This document shows positions 34,540 through 47,779 of a DNA stretch of 64,000 nucleotides, piece by piece. The DNA is taken from NCBI GenBank assembly GCA_973895155.1, contig OZ316895.1:16926001-16990000 (forward strand), written 5' to 3'. The notes under the pieces were generated by a model. The model was not told the DNA's origin. It saw only the letters and a program-made list of their open reading frames with translations, and searched no databases. The stretch is from Marsupella aquatica. Lineage: Eukaryota; Marchantiophyta. Position 1 is the first letter of the stretch. The number at the start of each line of letters is the position of its first letter. Both the position numbers and the translations under genes were made by a program.

Positions 34540-34935
34540 GTAGTTGCCTATCTAAAGCCATGAGCTCAATTCAACGTTCAGGATTGTACATGCTTGCGTA
34601 AACTGAAAGCCATGAGCTCAATTGCCTGAAGTCCACTTCTAAATTCAATGTTCCAAGGGAAATAGAATTGTAATGCTTGTCTAAACTGAAAGCCACGAGT
34701 TCCATTGCCTGTCTAAACTGAAAGCCACGAGTTCCATTGCGTGAAGTCCAGTTCCTGATTTAACCTCCCAAAGAAATAGGATACTACATCCTATCTAAAC
34801 TGAGAGCCACGAGCTACATTGCCTGGAGTCAACCTTCTAGAGAAAACAGGATTGTACGTGTAGGAAATGCAAGCAACAATTAAAACCGGTTGGAACTGGA
34901 GCCACAAGCTTAATTGCTTGCAGTCCAAATTTCAA
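34540..34935. repeat. Degenerate tandem repeat, five to six copies
   Basis: The core AAAGCCACGAGTTCCATTGC, with variants, occurs near 34554, 34605, 34689, 34724, 34803 and 34902. Spacing varies from 35 to about 100 bp, as several copies have lost or gained segments such as CTGTCTAAACTG and TGAAGTCCA. Confidence 0.75.
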
Positions 34936-35150
34936 TGCACCCCTTAAAAGACAATACTACTGGATAGTCACACACCCAATTTGACAAGGACAGTAACAAT
35001 TAAAACCGATTTGATTGAAGTGAAGGAATACAGAAATGGCTGGGTATGGACAGACAGCATCTGGAACCAACTTGCTCTATAGTATCAAATGTGCTGCTCT
35101 ACTTAGATCACCTAGCACCTTCATAGTTTCTCGATCCGTGGGGACCATGG

Positions 35151-35310
35151 ATCCATCTTATCATAAGTAGACCCCAAGAGAACGAAAGTGGAAGTTGTTC
35201 TCTGTTCCACCTGAGTCATCGAACAGGGGGCATCCATCTTATCATAAGCTGAGCCCAAGCTGGACTCTGTTCCACCTGAGCCATTGAACAGCATAATAGC
35301 GACATTTGTG
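35151..35310. repeat. Tandem duplication, period 81 bp
   Basis: ATCCATCTTATCATAAG starts at 35151 and 35232, and both copies continue to a CTGTTCCACCTGAG(T/C)CAT segment. The copies lie about 320 bp downstream of the ABCG stop codon and could be in its 3' UTR. Confidence 0.8.
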
Positions 35311-35629
35311 AGCCACTTCACAATACACTAAGCTCTTTCGTTGCCAGATACGAGATCAGACAGTTGCCCGATCTAGATCAAACTCCAGGGAATCGGCCCT
35401 CTGTGAACCAGCAAAAGACACTGTCAATCATCACATGTCATCCGATTTAGGGGGAAGCCAAATTGGATGAAGGTGAACGATTGCAAACTCGAACTACTGA
35501 ATAATGGTGGAGTTTTGAACTCGCCACATGCAAATTGGTTATTCAGAATTGTGCAGCAAACGTAGACCTTTCCCCATTTTTGGGGCGTACTTCCATTAGC
35601 CCTGACTGAACATTTTCGCGTCCTCTAGA

Positions 35630-38600
35630 CTAGGCAAGGAGAACGGTCATTCGTCTGAGTCCAATGTAGGCTACTATCCGATAGAAAATAATCATTCCCA
35701 GTAGAATGAAAACCTCTTTCAATCCACCACCCAGTTTAAGCCCATACAATGCTTGTGAATCTTGAATTGGGCTGCATCCAGTAGGATCCCCACAATTGAT
35801 TTGGTGGCTGGACTTGTATTGCACTTTCAGTAGCAATTGATAGCCCCAATAGTGGAACGATATGTACTCCAGCCACTTGATAAATCCAGGAACGTGCTGC
35901 ACAATCAGAGAAACAACTTATCAGACATCCTTCTAATCGTTTAGTATGCTGCATGACACCGACCCGATCCGGTAGCTGATCGTGTTTTCCTAAACCTTCA
36001 TGAACATTGAAGCGAGAATTGCTATCAGGGGTCAGAACACCGGCCTGGTTCACATGAATTTCAAGAAAGTGTAGACAAGTACCTGAACAAAGAAACCACC
36101 AGCCAATAAGAACGCCACGAGGACTACAGATGCCAATGTTGTTGCTTTCTTAATGTCCGTGACACATGCTCCTATGGCCAATCCAAGTCCCTGTTTGGAC
36201 GTTGGAAACTTTAATGATGTGTCATTGAAGGGCTAGCAGTCACTGTTGTTGTGTTAAAACGAGAGAAACTAAAAAACTGACGATAGGTTACTCGCAACAC
36301 ATCCTCCAGAAGCTATGATGGAAAGTTTCATTGCAAGTAATTTACCGTTGAACTCATGACAATGAGGTAAACAATGAGGAGGGTGAGGAAGAACGCCTCC
36401 CCTGTCATTCTCAAATTGGCCATGAAATATGCAATGACTTGAAAGACGATGGGCAGAAGGAAGTCCAAAGGAAGATCTCCAAGAGTGCGACTCATGAAAT
36501 AAGCAGAGAGCCTGTACATGTCTGCACCCCTCTCTTTCGCCAGCATCGCCCGTTCTTGTGGAAACGTAAAGATTCCCGTGAAGAGAGGGAAGAAACCCCA
36601 GAAGAGGGCTATGAAAAATATCAATCCCACCTGAAAACCGAGGCAAATTAGAAATGTCATCGGTTATCTTGCATCTACGAAGGATTTGTCAGGAGCATTC
36701 GGGCTTCGGCATTACAGAAGGAAGTTGATCTGCTTTGGATTTACCAAAAATGTTCTCTAGTGATGCTAATCTTTCCGAAAATTGTTGATCGCCAATGGTT
36801 ACAAAAGCAGTCCTACCTGGTCCTGCAGGTGCCTTTCTGTGTCAAGCTTGGATTGCCACCAGAGCAAGCCGGCAACGAAGGCTGTAGCAGCGACTTCCAC
36901 AAATCTATCAAAACTCAAATACTCCCGTCTTCTCTCCTTCCACCCACGAATAAAGAGCACACTGAACTGGGTCCACCATGAAGTAGACCATTCTTGTTTC
37001 TCACCAATTGCTGTTCGAAACTCATCTTTTAGTTCTCCAAGCTCGAAGATGTTTCTTTGCTCGGCAGGGTGGATAATAGCGTTGTAGCTATCAACTAGGT
37101 ACTGGCCAAAAACATCAACGGGGTCTGGTTAGAAACGCTGTCAATACTCTTCAAAATCGAAGACAACGTATTTCTTCGGACGTGGACCAAGGTTCTCACC
37201 AATTATATCGTAACAGATGCCACCGAGCAGCAAGGTTGGACTTTCCAATTGATGGCAAGGTTGTCAGAGGATTTCGGTTGGTGGTTAGAAGTTAAATCAA
37301 ACCCTTGACATGTACTCATAAATTAGTGCTTGTTATGCTTCCGGGTTTAAAACACCCTGTGCATTGCGCTTGCAGTGTTGACAACATTCACTCTGGTTTG
37401 ACTAATCCTGTATTTTGTGGTTATCAAAAACATTGTCCTCGACGACATCCATGCCCGGGAGGATGGCAATCAATGCAACCTAAGGGAGGAATGTCCCAAG
37501 CAATACTTGCAGGAGCGCTTTCACGATCCCGTGTTCCAACCCTTGGGGAGAGATTGTATAGAAAACAGCCCTGTATGTACTTAGAAGCTCCAACCTTGTC
37601 ATGGAACAACCCAGATGTTAGACTACGACTGTGTTGGAGTCTAGTTCTCACAATCCTTTAGTATATCATGCATATAGTCCTGATAGATTCTACAATCCAA
37701 CATTTAATCCAACATTTTGGATTGCTGAGAGGGAAATGTCCGAACCTCCAGGACGACTTTGACAGCGGGCTGAGAAGCTTCCATGTTCGAATAGGTGCTC
37801 TTAGGTGTTTCACGGGCCAACTGTTCCAACGAAGAAGGGATGGAGATGTCGTTCACATTCCCGCTGGCGACATCCAAAAGGAAATCTGCAGGGTTCATTG
37901 CTATCAAGGGCTCAAGCCCGATGGAATCGAAATACTCCATGCATTCCTTCGCTTCCCCAGAATAGACTGGGGAACCCTGTGACAGGAGAATCAACTTGTC
38001 GAACATGTAGAATACACTGCTGGAAGGTTGGTGGATGGTTGCCACCACAGTTCGCCCTGCCTGTACATTGTCAACATTGAAAGGTGAGACGTACTAGGAT
38101 ATACTAGCGCAAATCTCCCCACTTCTTCAGTTCTTAATCATCCCATCTGTGTCACACAGTATTGCATATGAACTACGTAGATTGCAGATCTCCAGCAGCA
38201 CATCACAAGGTTAATGCTCAATCGTCAAAGAATTGAGGTTTCAATTCAGTGTCCACCGGGGCATGGTGAGATAGCTTGAAAGATGGTGAGATCGTCTACA
38301 TTGTTCAGGCTTGCTGATTAGACTAAGGACAGGAGCGACAGCTACAGCAGGTCAGGAATCAGGATCGAAGTCACGATATTATGAAATGGTGAATCGTATG
38401 CAAGAGTTAAACCGACTGCTATGCATTTGGAGATGAAGTGCTGTATATAACACTAAATTTAGCAGAATAGTTCACGAACCTCTGCAATATTCTGCAAGAC
38501 CTGCACAAGGCGCATGGCGATGGTCGAATCCAGCCCTGAAGTGGGCTCGTCCAGGAACAGCAGAGAAGGGTCGATGAGAATCTCGTGCCCCACGCAAACA

Positions 38601-40644
38601 CGTTTTCTTTCGCCTCCTGATATGCCTCTGAGAAATGTGCCTCCAATGATGGTATCTTTACACCTACAATCACCAGCAATTCCACAGGCAGTCATGAAAG
38701 GACATCATCTTCAGCGCGGGGTTGGGACTTGGGCGATTCATGGGCCGTGAATGACCTTTCCTCTCCAGAATCTGAGATGAGATTTTGTCTAAGTTAGTTT
38801 CCACGAGAAGAACCGGTAGGTAGTATTACAGTCCTATAAGCTCGCATGTGGAAAGAACGGCCTTCATTCACGGTCTAGTCCCAGCTCGGAGGTGAAACAC
38901 TTTATGAGGTTTTTCACCTGTCCAGTCCCAGTTCGAAAATGATTTCTTCGGCTCGTTGGATTTTGCTATTTCTGCAAATACTATCGGGTAGTCGAAGCAT
39001 AGCCGCGTAAACTAGCGTCTCCTTCACTGTCAGATGAGGGAAAAGGATATCATCTTGAGTTACGAATCCTATTCTGCACAACAGCCACAGACCATCTTCC
39101 ACGAATCAATCCCCATTGATCGATCGCGAACCAGAAAGGATTGTCCCACGAAGCCAAATAACTAAGAGTGCCATTTTTCAATTGCATAACCTCACAGAAA
39201 CCGAAGGTCGAGCAACGTCGTTTGTCCTAGAAAGCAAAGCTAGTAACAGTACAGGAAGGATGAAGAAGAAGCAAAGGTTTGTCCAGTTCAGTTGTAATTT
39301 TAAACCAATTCGATGGACCCAAATTTCAAGAAATCCAGTCGGTAGAACCATCCCACTATGTCAGATTATTCGTGGCTCTCAACTTGTAGACCAGGCGGTG
39401 ATCAAATGAAAATACCGTCTTTGCAGCGGTTTGCAGTAGGCTACATCGTTGTAGGTGATGGCGCTACCAGATTGAGTGCATGGTACTCGCCCTCCCAAGA
39501 GATTGAGGAACGTCGTCTTCCCTATTTGACGATTAGAATCAGCTTCAGAGTTGGAGCACAAGTCAGATGGACAGACGGCAGCCTACTGAATAGCCAGCTT
39601 AAGTTGAAAACGCTTCCAGCGCTGCCTCAAAATCACAAACTATGTCAAAATCTTACCGCTGCCTGAAGGACCCATAAGTGCCAGCATTTCTCCAGGGAAG
39701 ACAGTCCCTGTGATTCCATGAATGATCCCTTTCTCGACCATACTTGTTTGCCCAAATGGAAAGCGGGAACCCTTTGCCGCGTTCGGATCCGGAGGCGCAG
39801 GGACGTGTACTGAATATCTGACATCCACAAACTGTCCGAGGTGCCCGCTTTCGTCTCAGGTTCAGGTTCAATTGTTTCAAGGATCCCATCTAGATCCGAA
39901 CATGAAATCAATGTGCAAAGCATGGCAAAGAAAAATCACGAGACTGGTTCTTTTGCAGGGTGCCGAATTTAGGACTACATCCTCAAATGTATGACGCAGA
40001 TACACAAACCTTCAGCAAAATAGGCAGCGGAGGAGCCCGAGAATTGAGACACTTCTTCTGAACAAAAGTACGCATCTCCATGTCCACGTCCACGTCCTCG
40101 ACCCCATGATGTCTGCTCGATGGATATCGTCTGTACTGATTATTTCCTGTATTAGGAAAGTTTTGTTAATAAGATTGACACTCAAAAGCTAATCTGCTGC
40201 TGCTACCAAAAAAAGCTAGGACTTCTGCTGGCATGGTGCTGCAAAAATGAAGAAGCAAGTCTGCTGCTAGACTGAATTTGGCGTGCAGATTGCCCACTCG
40301 ACGACCAGCTAGTTCAGCTGAAAGCTCAGAAGCAGGAGCAAATTGGAAGTACGTTTTCTATAAGACAAATGACTTATCGACAGATTCATGTTGAAGAGGT
40401 TTGGAGGGTACGTGCCTTGATAGGCACCTGCGCCGGCCGTAACCACGAGTGGGCTGGCCCCAAACAAAGGCCCTGTGATGGACATGTGACTCGAGAAAGA
40501 CTGTCGAGACCATTCTTCACTTGGGCGCCCTGAATCATGCTCAGTGTATCCTAAACCTCCAATTTCATGGTGACCGCTTCGTCGTGAATTACTCCGTCTC
40601 GGTGTTCCATCATAACTTACGCTGCTTCTCCTTGGTGTCTCCAT
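35630..40644 (-). CDS. ABCG half-size transporter (WBC type, ABCG21/22-like)
   Basis: Eleven exons on the minus strand: 40428-40644, 40010-40146, 39657-39831, 39416-39521, 38918-39073, 38480-38663, 37746-38060, 36817-37101, 36346-36630, 36083-36190 and 35630-35896, giving 744 aa with consistent phases. Only the exon 1 donor is doubtful. The nucleotide-binding domain comes first: Walker A GPSGSGKT (172-179), signature SGGER (279-283), Walker B LLFLDEP (298-304, Glu303), and the H-loop His335 in [17 protein letters not shown] follows. The C-terminal half has the ABC2-type membrane segments, with [20 protein letters not shown] and GLGLAIGA. Half-size ABCG proteins dimerise and export hydrophobic compounds or hormones across the plasma membrane; the substrate cannot be told. 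The ATG precedes a Ser/Arg-rich, probably cytosolic N-terminus. Confidence 0.93.
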
Positions 40645-42714
40645 GGATGCCGCTGGCCAACTGCTGATGCTACTTTCAATGCTAAAATGTGAACTAGCTA
40701 GCTTACTCCCTACACGTACAGGTTACAGAAACTCTGAGGAGAGCTGCAAAGTGTGCTTATAGCACACAAGGAAACATGTAGCAGCTGCGGCTGCGCAATA
40801 GCAATCCTACAGTCTCCATGTCTTCCATTTTCGGAAGGGGTGGTAACAGGCCAATTAACTTCAATGCATAACAACGAGAGTTTTCCAGAATTCTCTGAGC
40901 CTGTGCTATCACTGACAGTAGCTCTTATTTTCCATGTAGCGCGTCTCGCCCACCTTTTTTTCTCTGCCTCATCCAGGACCTGCTAGCTCTCTTGGTCATC
41001 TCATTATAGGCGTTGCTGTAGTGTCCCTCGGATCTACATGAAATTAGCCATTTGTGCGGCTACTTTCAAGGCACGCTGTATTCTCACCCCTCGATAATAA
41101 CTGAAGTGCATAACTCCTTGCTGGGTTTCAAGTTGAACTGCTTGAATGTGGACTCTCGTGGAAATTTGGCCGAATAATCCGCAAGCAAACTCTCCAGCTC
41201 GCACTCCGTCACTATGAGAATTCAGTCTATATTGATACGCAGACAATGAGCCACTAGCATTACAGTCTGGTCTTTCACAATGTCCTGCTTCGAACCTAGC
41301 CTCTGACCCAGAGTTCCTCAGGTTGGAACTCAGGTCGGATGTTGTCTTTCAGACTGTCCTGCTTCTACCTCTGACCAAGTGTTCCTCAAGGTCGGAACTC
41401 AAGTCGGAGCGACTGTGAACTCGGAAAATCTTCACGCTTTCATAGTTGACATCTTTTGTCTCCTCATATTCATTTGATGCAATAAGTTCTTTTGCAGTTT
41501 AATTATCAATTCTTTATCATTCTGCGACGAGTGCAGGCCTGTGAATATGTCGCTTGAATGAGATGAAGTAGGCCAGACACCCTTCAGTGTCAAGTTCTCA
41601 ACCTATAGTCCAGCTGCAGCTGGAGTGGATCTCCGAGTGGATCGTGCTGCTCAAATTGGCACCTCAACATTGCCAGCTCCCATTATCACAGGTCTGACTG
41701 CTCCGAAATTCCGATGCTGCCAATTGCTAGCTACGGCATCTGTTAGATTCATTCATGGACCTACGACTAATGGATTTCATACTGCAGCTAAATAACGGGC
41801 GCAACCTACTCCAACAGTAGCTTCCCTCAGACTAGCTCCCTCAGTCCCTGGTATAGGAGCCATCATGTCCAATGCTGTACTTCGTTCAGTCTAAACAGTT
41901 TTTGTTGTGGTTTCCGTGCATGATATAATGATGAGAGAAAGTGCTCGAGGCTCGTGGAATAGATTACTGCATTCCGCTGTGCCGGGAAACTCACAGGCAC
42001 AGCGGAAGCACTCCACTCTATCACATGACTCTATGCGATGCTAGCCAGTGGCTACGTATTAGACCAAGTTAACCGATGATCATCCCCTCCGCACTAGCTG
42101 TATATGTTTGGAGACTCTAATTTGATGCGCACGATAGGGAATTCTGTGTCTGTGCCACAGAATCGGGCACAGGATCTAAGCTAAGGTTCCCTGCCTCAGC
42201 TAATCTACTCCATGAATTGAAATGCGCACTACTGATGCACTAAGTATTTTGCGGATCGAGTACCAAATAACTTCTCTATCCACCTATTGATAATTGTGCA
42301 AGTGCAGGACCGGGGATTAATTATGTCGAGTAAACTCTTTTTCTTGAGATGAACTCAACCAAGACAAGCTCCTGAGTGACGACATGCATCAAATTATAGC
42401 TCCAAACATGAACACACCCGTCTGTTCCTGCTGCAGACAGAGAATCACAGTTTGGGAGGGGTTTTCACGTGGTCGTTGCTGTACTCTGTCCGAGTCTCGA
42501 CATCGCCTGCATCTTGAGGACAGTAGGATCTGCTCAGCTCAGCTCCAAGGAAACGTATCTGGACGATGAGTCGTGTTCATTGGTTTTGTCCATAATGAAT
42601 GAAACCAAGCAGACAAATCTACGATTCTACCCTGCGAATAGGTCAAGTACCCAATCGAAGGTACAACAGAGCCGCCCAAGTGCTAGCTAAACTCTAATAA
42701 ACTAATAGACTCTC
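40645..42714. other. ABCG 5' flank and intergenic DNA
   Basis: The part nearest the ABCG start should contain its promoter; no motif is clear. A diverged duplication is at about 41283-41410, where both copies have TCCTGCTTC and a GTTCCTCA(A)GG(T)-type stretch ending in CTCA(A/G)GTCGGA. I see no gene. Confidence 0.4.
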
Positions 42715-43440
42715 TCACTCTCTACTCTCTACCCCGAAGCCCTGCCCAACTTCATCCGATCTATTAATGGAGGCAATCCACTCCGTCTGCTGGGTCTTCT
42801 CTTGATTGCAATTGATTGACAAACGATAGAAGGTCGGAGTCGCATAGGTACTATCATATTCTCGAATGAAATATGACCCCGAATCCCTTCCCAATTTCTT
42901 CTGATTAATTAATGGAGGCAATCCACTTCGTTAGTCTGCTGGGTCTTCTCTTGATTGCAATTAATCGAGAAAAGAGAGAATGTGGGAGTCTCATGGGTAC
43001 TCTCATCGTCTCCAATGAAATATGACCCCGGATCGTACCCAAATTTATCTGATCCATTAGGGGAGTAAATCCACTTCGTTAGTCTGCTGGGTCTTCTCTT
43101 GATTGCAATTAATCGAGAAAAGATAGAAGGTGGGAGTCTCATAGGTACTCTCATCGTCTCGAATGAAATACGACCCCGAATCCGTACCCAATTTTATCTG
43201 ATCCATTACGGGAGTAAATCCACTTCGTTAAGACTGCTGGCCGGGTCTTCTCTAGACTCTTGATTGCAATTAATTGACAAAAGATAGAAGGTGGGAGTCT
43301 CATGGGTACTCTCATCTTCTCGAATAGAATATGCCGTACCCAATTTCATCTGATCCGTTAATGGAGTAAATCCACTTCTTTGTCTGCTGAGTCTTCTTTA
43401 ATTGTCTGCTGAGTCTTCTTTGTCTCAGAGTCTCGACTAA
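42715..43440. repeat. Tandem repeat, period about 148 bp, five copies
   Basis: TGGGTCTTCTCTTGATTGCA starts at 42791, 42940 and 43088, and variants at about 43250 and 43385. Units share GGTGGGAGTCTCAT, GGTACTCTCATC and ATGA(A)ATATGACCCCG segments. Copies two to four are the most alike. No coding sense is apparent. Confidence 0.88.
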
Positions 43441-43927
43441 AACATGACACAAACGTCCATCTGGTGCCCGATTACTGATGGAAAACAACATTTAGCGAAG
43501 CCGATCGAGCTATGGCAGTTCTAAATAATGATAGATTGCTAGTCTAGCGCAAGACAGTATTGCATGCACAATCAATCATGATGTTCCTTGGATCAATTGT
43601 TAGTAATTCGGGCATCCAAAAGTAGTGCAACTTCTTTTCCCACCCTTTTAATTAAAGTACTGGTTTCTGTTGAAGGTGTACGCCTGTCTCTCGTTCCGTA
43701 GTAGTACTTCATGTTTCAACACTCGATATTCCATGCTTTTCACGACCACCCTGCCTCTTCTTTCTGTTTGGAATGATTTAAGAAGACTCTTACTTTAATG
43801 GTCCAAATAATATAAGGAGCACTTTAGAATAGGTCCGCCGCCCCAGTCTGCAAAGTCTGTTACCTCAGATGAAATGAATCTCCACAGTTGATTTGCATTG
43901 CCGGGGCTAGTTAGGAGGAGGTATATG
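43441..43927. other. Gene-free stretch
   Basis: No gene or repeat recognised. Confidence 0.4.
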
Positions 43928-44073
43928 CTTGATGGACCGGCCAAAGTGATAAGTGTTACTTGATGGCACCCCTAAGTGATCCAGAAGGTTGGTAAACCTT
44001 GAAATTATGTGCCCAAAAACTCAGGGGTCCCATTTAGTAACACTATGTTGGGGTCCATAAAGCAAACACCTCC
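43928..44073. mobile_element. Hairpin element (family A), second copy
   Basis: AAGTGTTACTTGATGGCACCCC on the left pairs with a GGGGTCCCATTTAGTAACACT stretch on the right, and the outer ends GGAGGTATATGCTTGATGG and CCATAAAGCAAACACCTCC also pair. The centre AAGTGATCCAGA(A)GGTTG is shared with the copy at 55325. About 150 bp long, the same as the copy at 7601. Confidence 0.75.
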
Positions 44074-47000
44074 TATGCACTCTATAGAAAGTGCTCTGGC
44101 AACTTTTGTTATGGGAACGACTGAACCTAAATGCACCCTGGTTTGGGCAGTTTTCTGCCGACATGGCAATCTCAATCGGGCGAAAGAGTGTCATCTTCCG
44201 CCCACTTTATCCCCCTGCTCTTTCATCATTCCTGCCTTGGTAGCAGGCCTGGAAAACTAGTTGCACATGAAAACCTGGAGATGCACCCTTAGTTAAAACC
44301 ATACAAACTGCCACGGACTTCTTCTAATTAAACTGCTCGTTAGTGATGCTTATCTCATTATTGGCTAGCAGTATTTTGGCGGTCAGCTCATGTCATGCCA
44401 TAGTAGCAATATGGTTCTCACAGAATACTACTACTAGGCTGGAAAAATGTGGAAAAATATGGAAAATATGGAGGCAGTTTAGGGAAGTGAGGAAAAAATT
44501 GAATTCAGACAAGATACCCTGTAAAACCTTTTCTGTTGGCAGTAATTTTCTAGATCACCACTGTCTTATTTATTAGAGCCAGAAACAGAAACCATGCTCC
44601 AAGAGCTTCAATTTTTTCTCCAGTTTAAAAACAGGGTATTTTGCCCATGAACCCAAGAATGGGGCAATAAGGTCCATTGCCAGTGTCAGGCCTTTCTATG
44701 AACCTCCACAATTTTTTGCCTAGAAAAAAGGTCCAACCAAATAATTGAAGTCTCTACTGTAGCATTAAAATTATCCTTAAAATGCAGCCACAACAAACCC
44801 AATTCTAGGAACAACCAGCTCCTCTACTATTAAAGGGAACTGGTTCACTAGAAGAATGTAGAGGGCATAAGAAACAAAAACCCTCCCATACAGGCTGTAT
44901 TAATAGGTAGTATCCCACCATTGGTTGTAACATTAGCACTCACAAGTGCCACGGAGTTTGAAACAAAGGCCATGATTACAAATAATATCGGATGGACTAA
45001 AATTGGAAACTGCCATGTTCACCATTGCTCGAGTTCTTTGCAGATTGCCATGTTCACTATCGCCCGAGTTCATTGTGGCATAGGAAGAGATGGGAGCAGT
45101 GAGGATATAATGGCAGCAAATGCGAGGGAAAGAGACATGGTATCAGCAAGATGACAACTATCACCCAAAGATTTTCATTTTGGGGTGTAAGAGGGATCTC
45201 CTGCAAAACCCCATATGAAAGCAGGATGTGTCATTTTGAAGACTAACAAGAACCGGCAAGCTCCATTCCAGTAAGGCAAAGTGAGCAAGAATTCATAACT
45301 CTTTCTTGATGGTATGAAAGTAAAGACAATGGAGAGAGAAAAAGTCCAAAAAAGTTTCTGAGTTGTACAACAAGTTCAGTTCAATCACAGCAGCATTGAA
45401 TGTAAAGATTGGGTCACAAAGACGATCATCCAGCAGCAATCTCAACATCTTATAATTCTCCTGATTGGCTGGCCATGAAGTCCCTTTTGCCTCCTTGTGA
45501 CTTTGCTCAGAGTATCACTCCAACCTGACACCTGCTCAAAGATCTAATGCCAAGGTTTGCACTCATGGAGTGTGGAATTAGTCCGAGGCGGCTATTTCAA
45601 TTGTGCCCCAAACAATGTGTGAGGTCTAGCCCATGGCGGCCCGGTTAGCCAGTAACGTTCGGAATTGCAGGCCCGCCTTGAAATATAATCAAAGGGCGAG
45701 AAGATAACGATGCAGGCTCGTAATTTGGAAAGATGGAAAGTGAGGTACCATGTACTTGACGTGACTGTCAAGCGCAATGCACACGTTATGTGAGCATTAA
45801 TTTCGAGCGGGAGTTGGCTCGTACAGTCCAGGAACTGCACCCCTCAACGACCAGATAATGATTGAAGGTCCAACAACTAAGACCATTTGCCGCCCAATTC
45901 TGACATCTCAAAAAGTGATGAAGAAATAGGTACTAGCAGTCCCTGGGGAAGGCAGGGTTAGATTGAAAATCACCGAATAGTTATTCGTGGAGATAGGTGA
46001 TCATCATGCTAAGACTACATTGACATTCCTTTTTTTTTGTTTCTTGATGCGACAAAGATTTTGTGACCATATTAAGGTACGGCTCGCTTGGCAGTCGGGG
46101 GCAAAATTCTTATTGTTTGGGGTGTTGTGCATTTGAAGAACCTTGTCCATATTCTACTTCATTCAGTCTCTCTGTGACAAGAGCTGTGCATTTCACTGGA
46201 AGTGGACGATCGCCATTTCCGTCACCCTCTGTTGGTTTATTTTCATGAACGAAAGTGCAATTCCTTCAGCCGGTTGTGGAGGATGGAAGGTGGGTGACCA
46301 CTGCATTGAACGATGGTAGGGATATTGGATGTCATATACAATACTATCCGGTCGGGCTAACAGAAGCACCTTAAGTGTAAGGTGCGTTTCAAGCTAATGA
46401 AATATTATGAACGATTCGCAAGGAAATCCTCCAACGTAAGTCATACTCTGCCGCAAGGGACGTAGACCATGGTTGGTTGTTCTAACATTTTTTCAGCTCT
46501 CCATAATTTTGGAAAGACTAAAGCTCCCAAGTATGGTCATGCTTATAACAAAAAAACCAGTTTGGGCAGCCATTGAAAAACGCAAAATTCCCAGACACCT
46601 GCAGAATGGGTGAATAGTGAACTTAACGACAGATACACTGTACCTCGGAACTTTGCTTCCAACATCAAATCTATCAGTTTAAACGAGCTCGATTACCAAT
46701 TTCAAGAACAAAATCTGCTTCAAGAGAAGTTACCGACATATGTAAAACGCAAAGAATTGGCACATAATGACAGAAATAAAACGAAACCCTAAGGTTTTAC
46801 TGAGGCTATGCATGCCAGGAGGTTAAGTAAATCCATCATGTACCTGATTACTGAGGCCACTCCACCAATAGGATAGAATCAATTTTGAGCTCCTAGGTTT
46901 GAACTTTCACACCCTTGGATCTCTTTTAGCTCATGATCCAAGAATCACTTTCCTTTAAATTGTTCGTAACATAACTTTTACAAACACTCACCTAAACAAT

Positions 47001-47779
47001 TTGGTTCAGGTCCACGAGTGAATGGTGCATTTCCCCAGGACGAAGAAAAACCTGGCGGCCACAAACTGCTCTGATCCAGATCTTTGCAGCAAAGAATGAG
47101 ATCCGCAACTAAATTGACAAAACTTGTAGCATCATGATTGTGCTCCACTTCTAAATTCCAAATCACAATTTTCTCACCTTGACAGATAAATCACCTAACT
47201 ATTAATAAGGGCTCGATTCAACCCCTCCCTGAATTGTTTCCATCCCCGTGGTGTTCCACCGACAAACGCTTCCAAGCAATGCTTCACTTGAAGCACGTGG
47301 ACAAAGGATTCATTAAAACTTATGGCTGGAGAGAGACTTGTACTCCAGCAACTTCATTGTGAGCAACGATCGGTTACATGTTTGAATACCAAGCAGATTT
47401 GTCGAGGTAGGATTCACAAATGCTAGTATCAGTCTTGAGGCGTATTCTTCGCCTTGTAGCGAAGAAATGTTCCAAGAGTCACCCTGTCAACCAAATCTTG
47501 TCTTGTTTGTACTGGTAACCAAGTGCGCAAGGCAAGAGGTTCACCTGAGCATTGAGTGAATCATCTATTATACTTGAATGCTGCCCCATACTTCTCAGCC
47601 AATTTCCCAGTAGAACCCCAATCAAGTTTGTTGAGTCCGTGCCACGCTTTCACAGACAAACGGAGCAAGAACGCCAAATAATGCGCCAATGAGGATAGTA
47701 GATTGGCTATGAAAGTAGACTCGAGAAGACTTGCAGTAGTTTCTTCGGAAACTGAAGCCAGTCATTTGTGTCATCAATT
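44074..47779. other. Intergenic, 3.7 kb, no gene recognised
   Basis: Short local duplications are present, for example ATTGCC/GCCATGTTCAC copies near 45010-45060 and a GGAAAAATATGGAAAATATGG run near 44447. None of the open frames has a recognisable domain or good coding character. The part next to 47780 includes the 3' UTR of the CLMP1-like gene. Confidence 0.4.
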
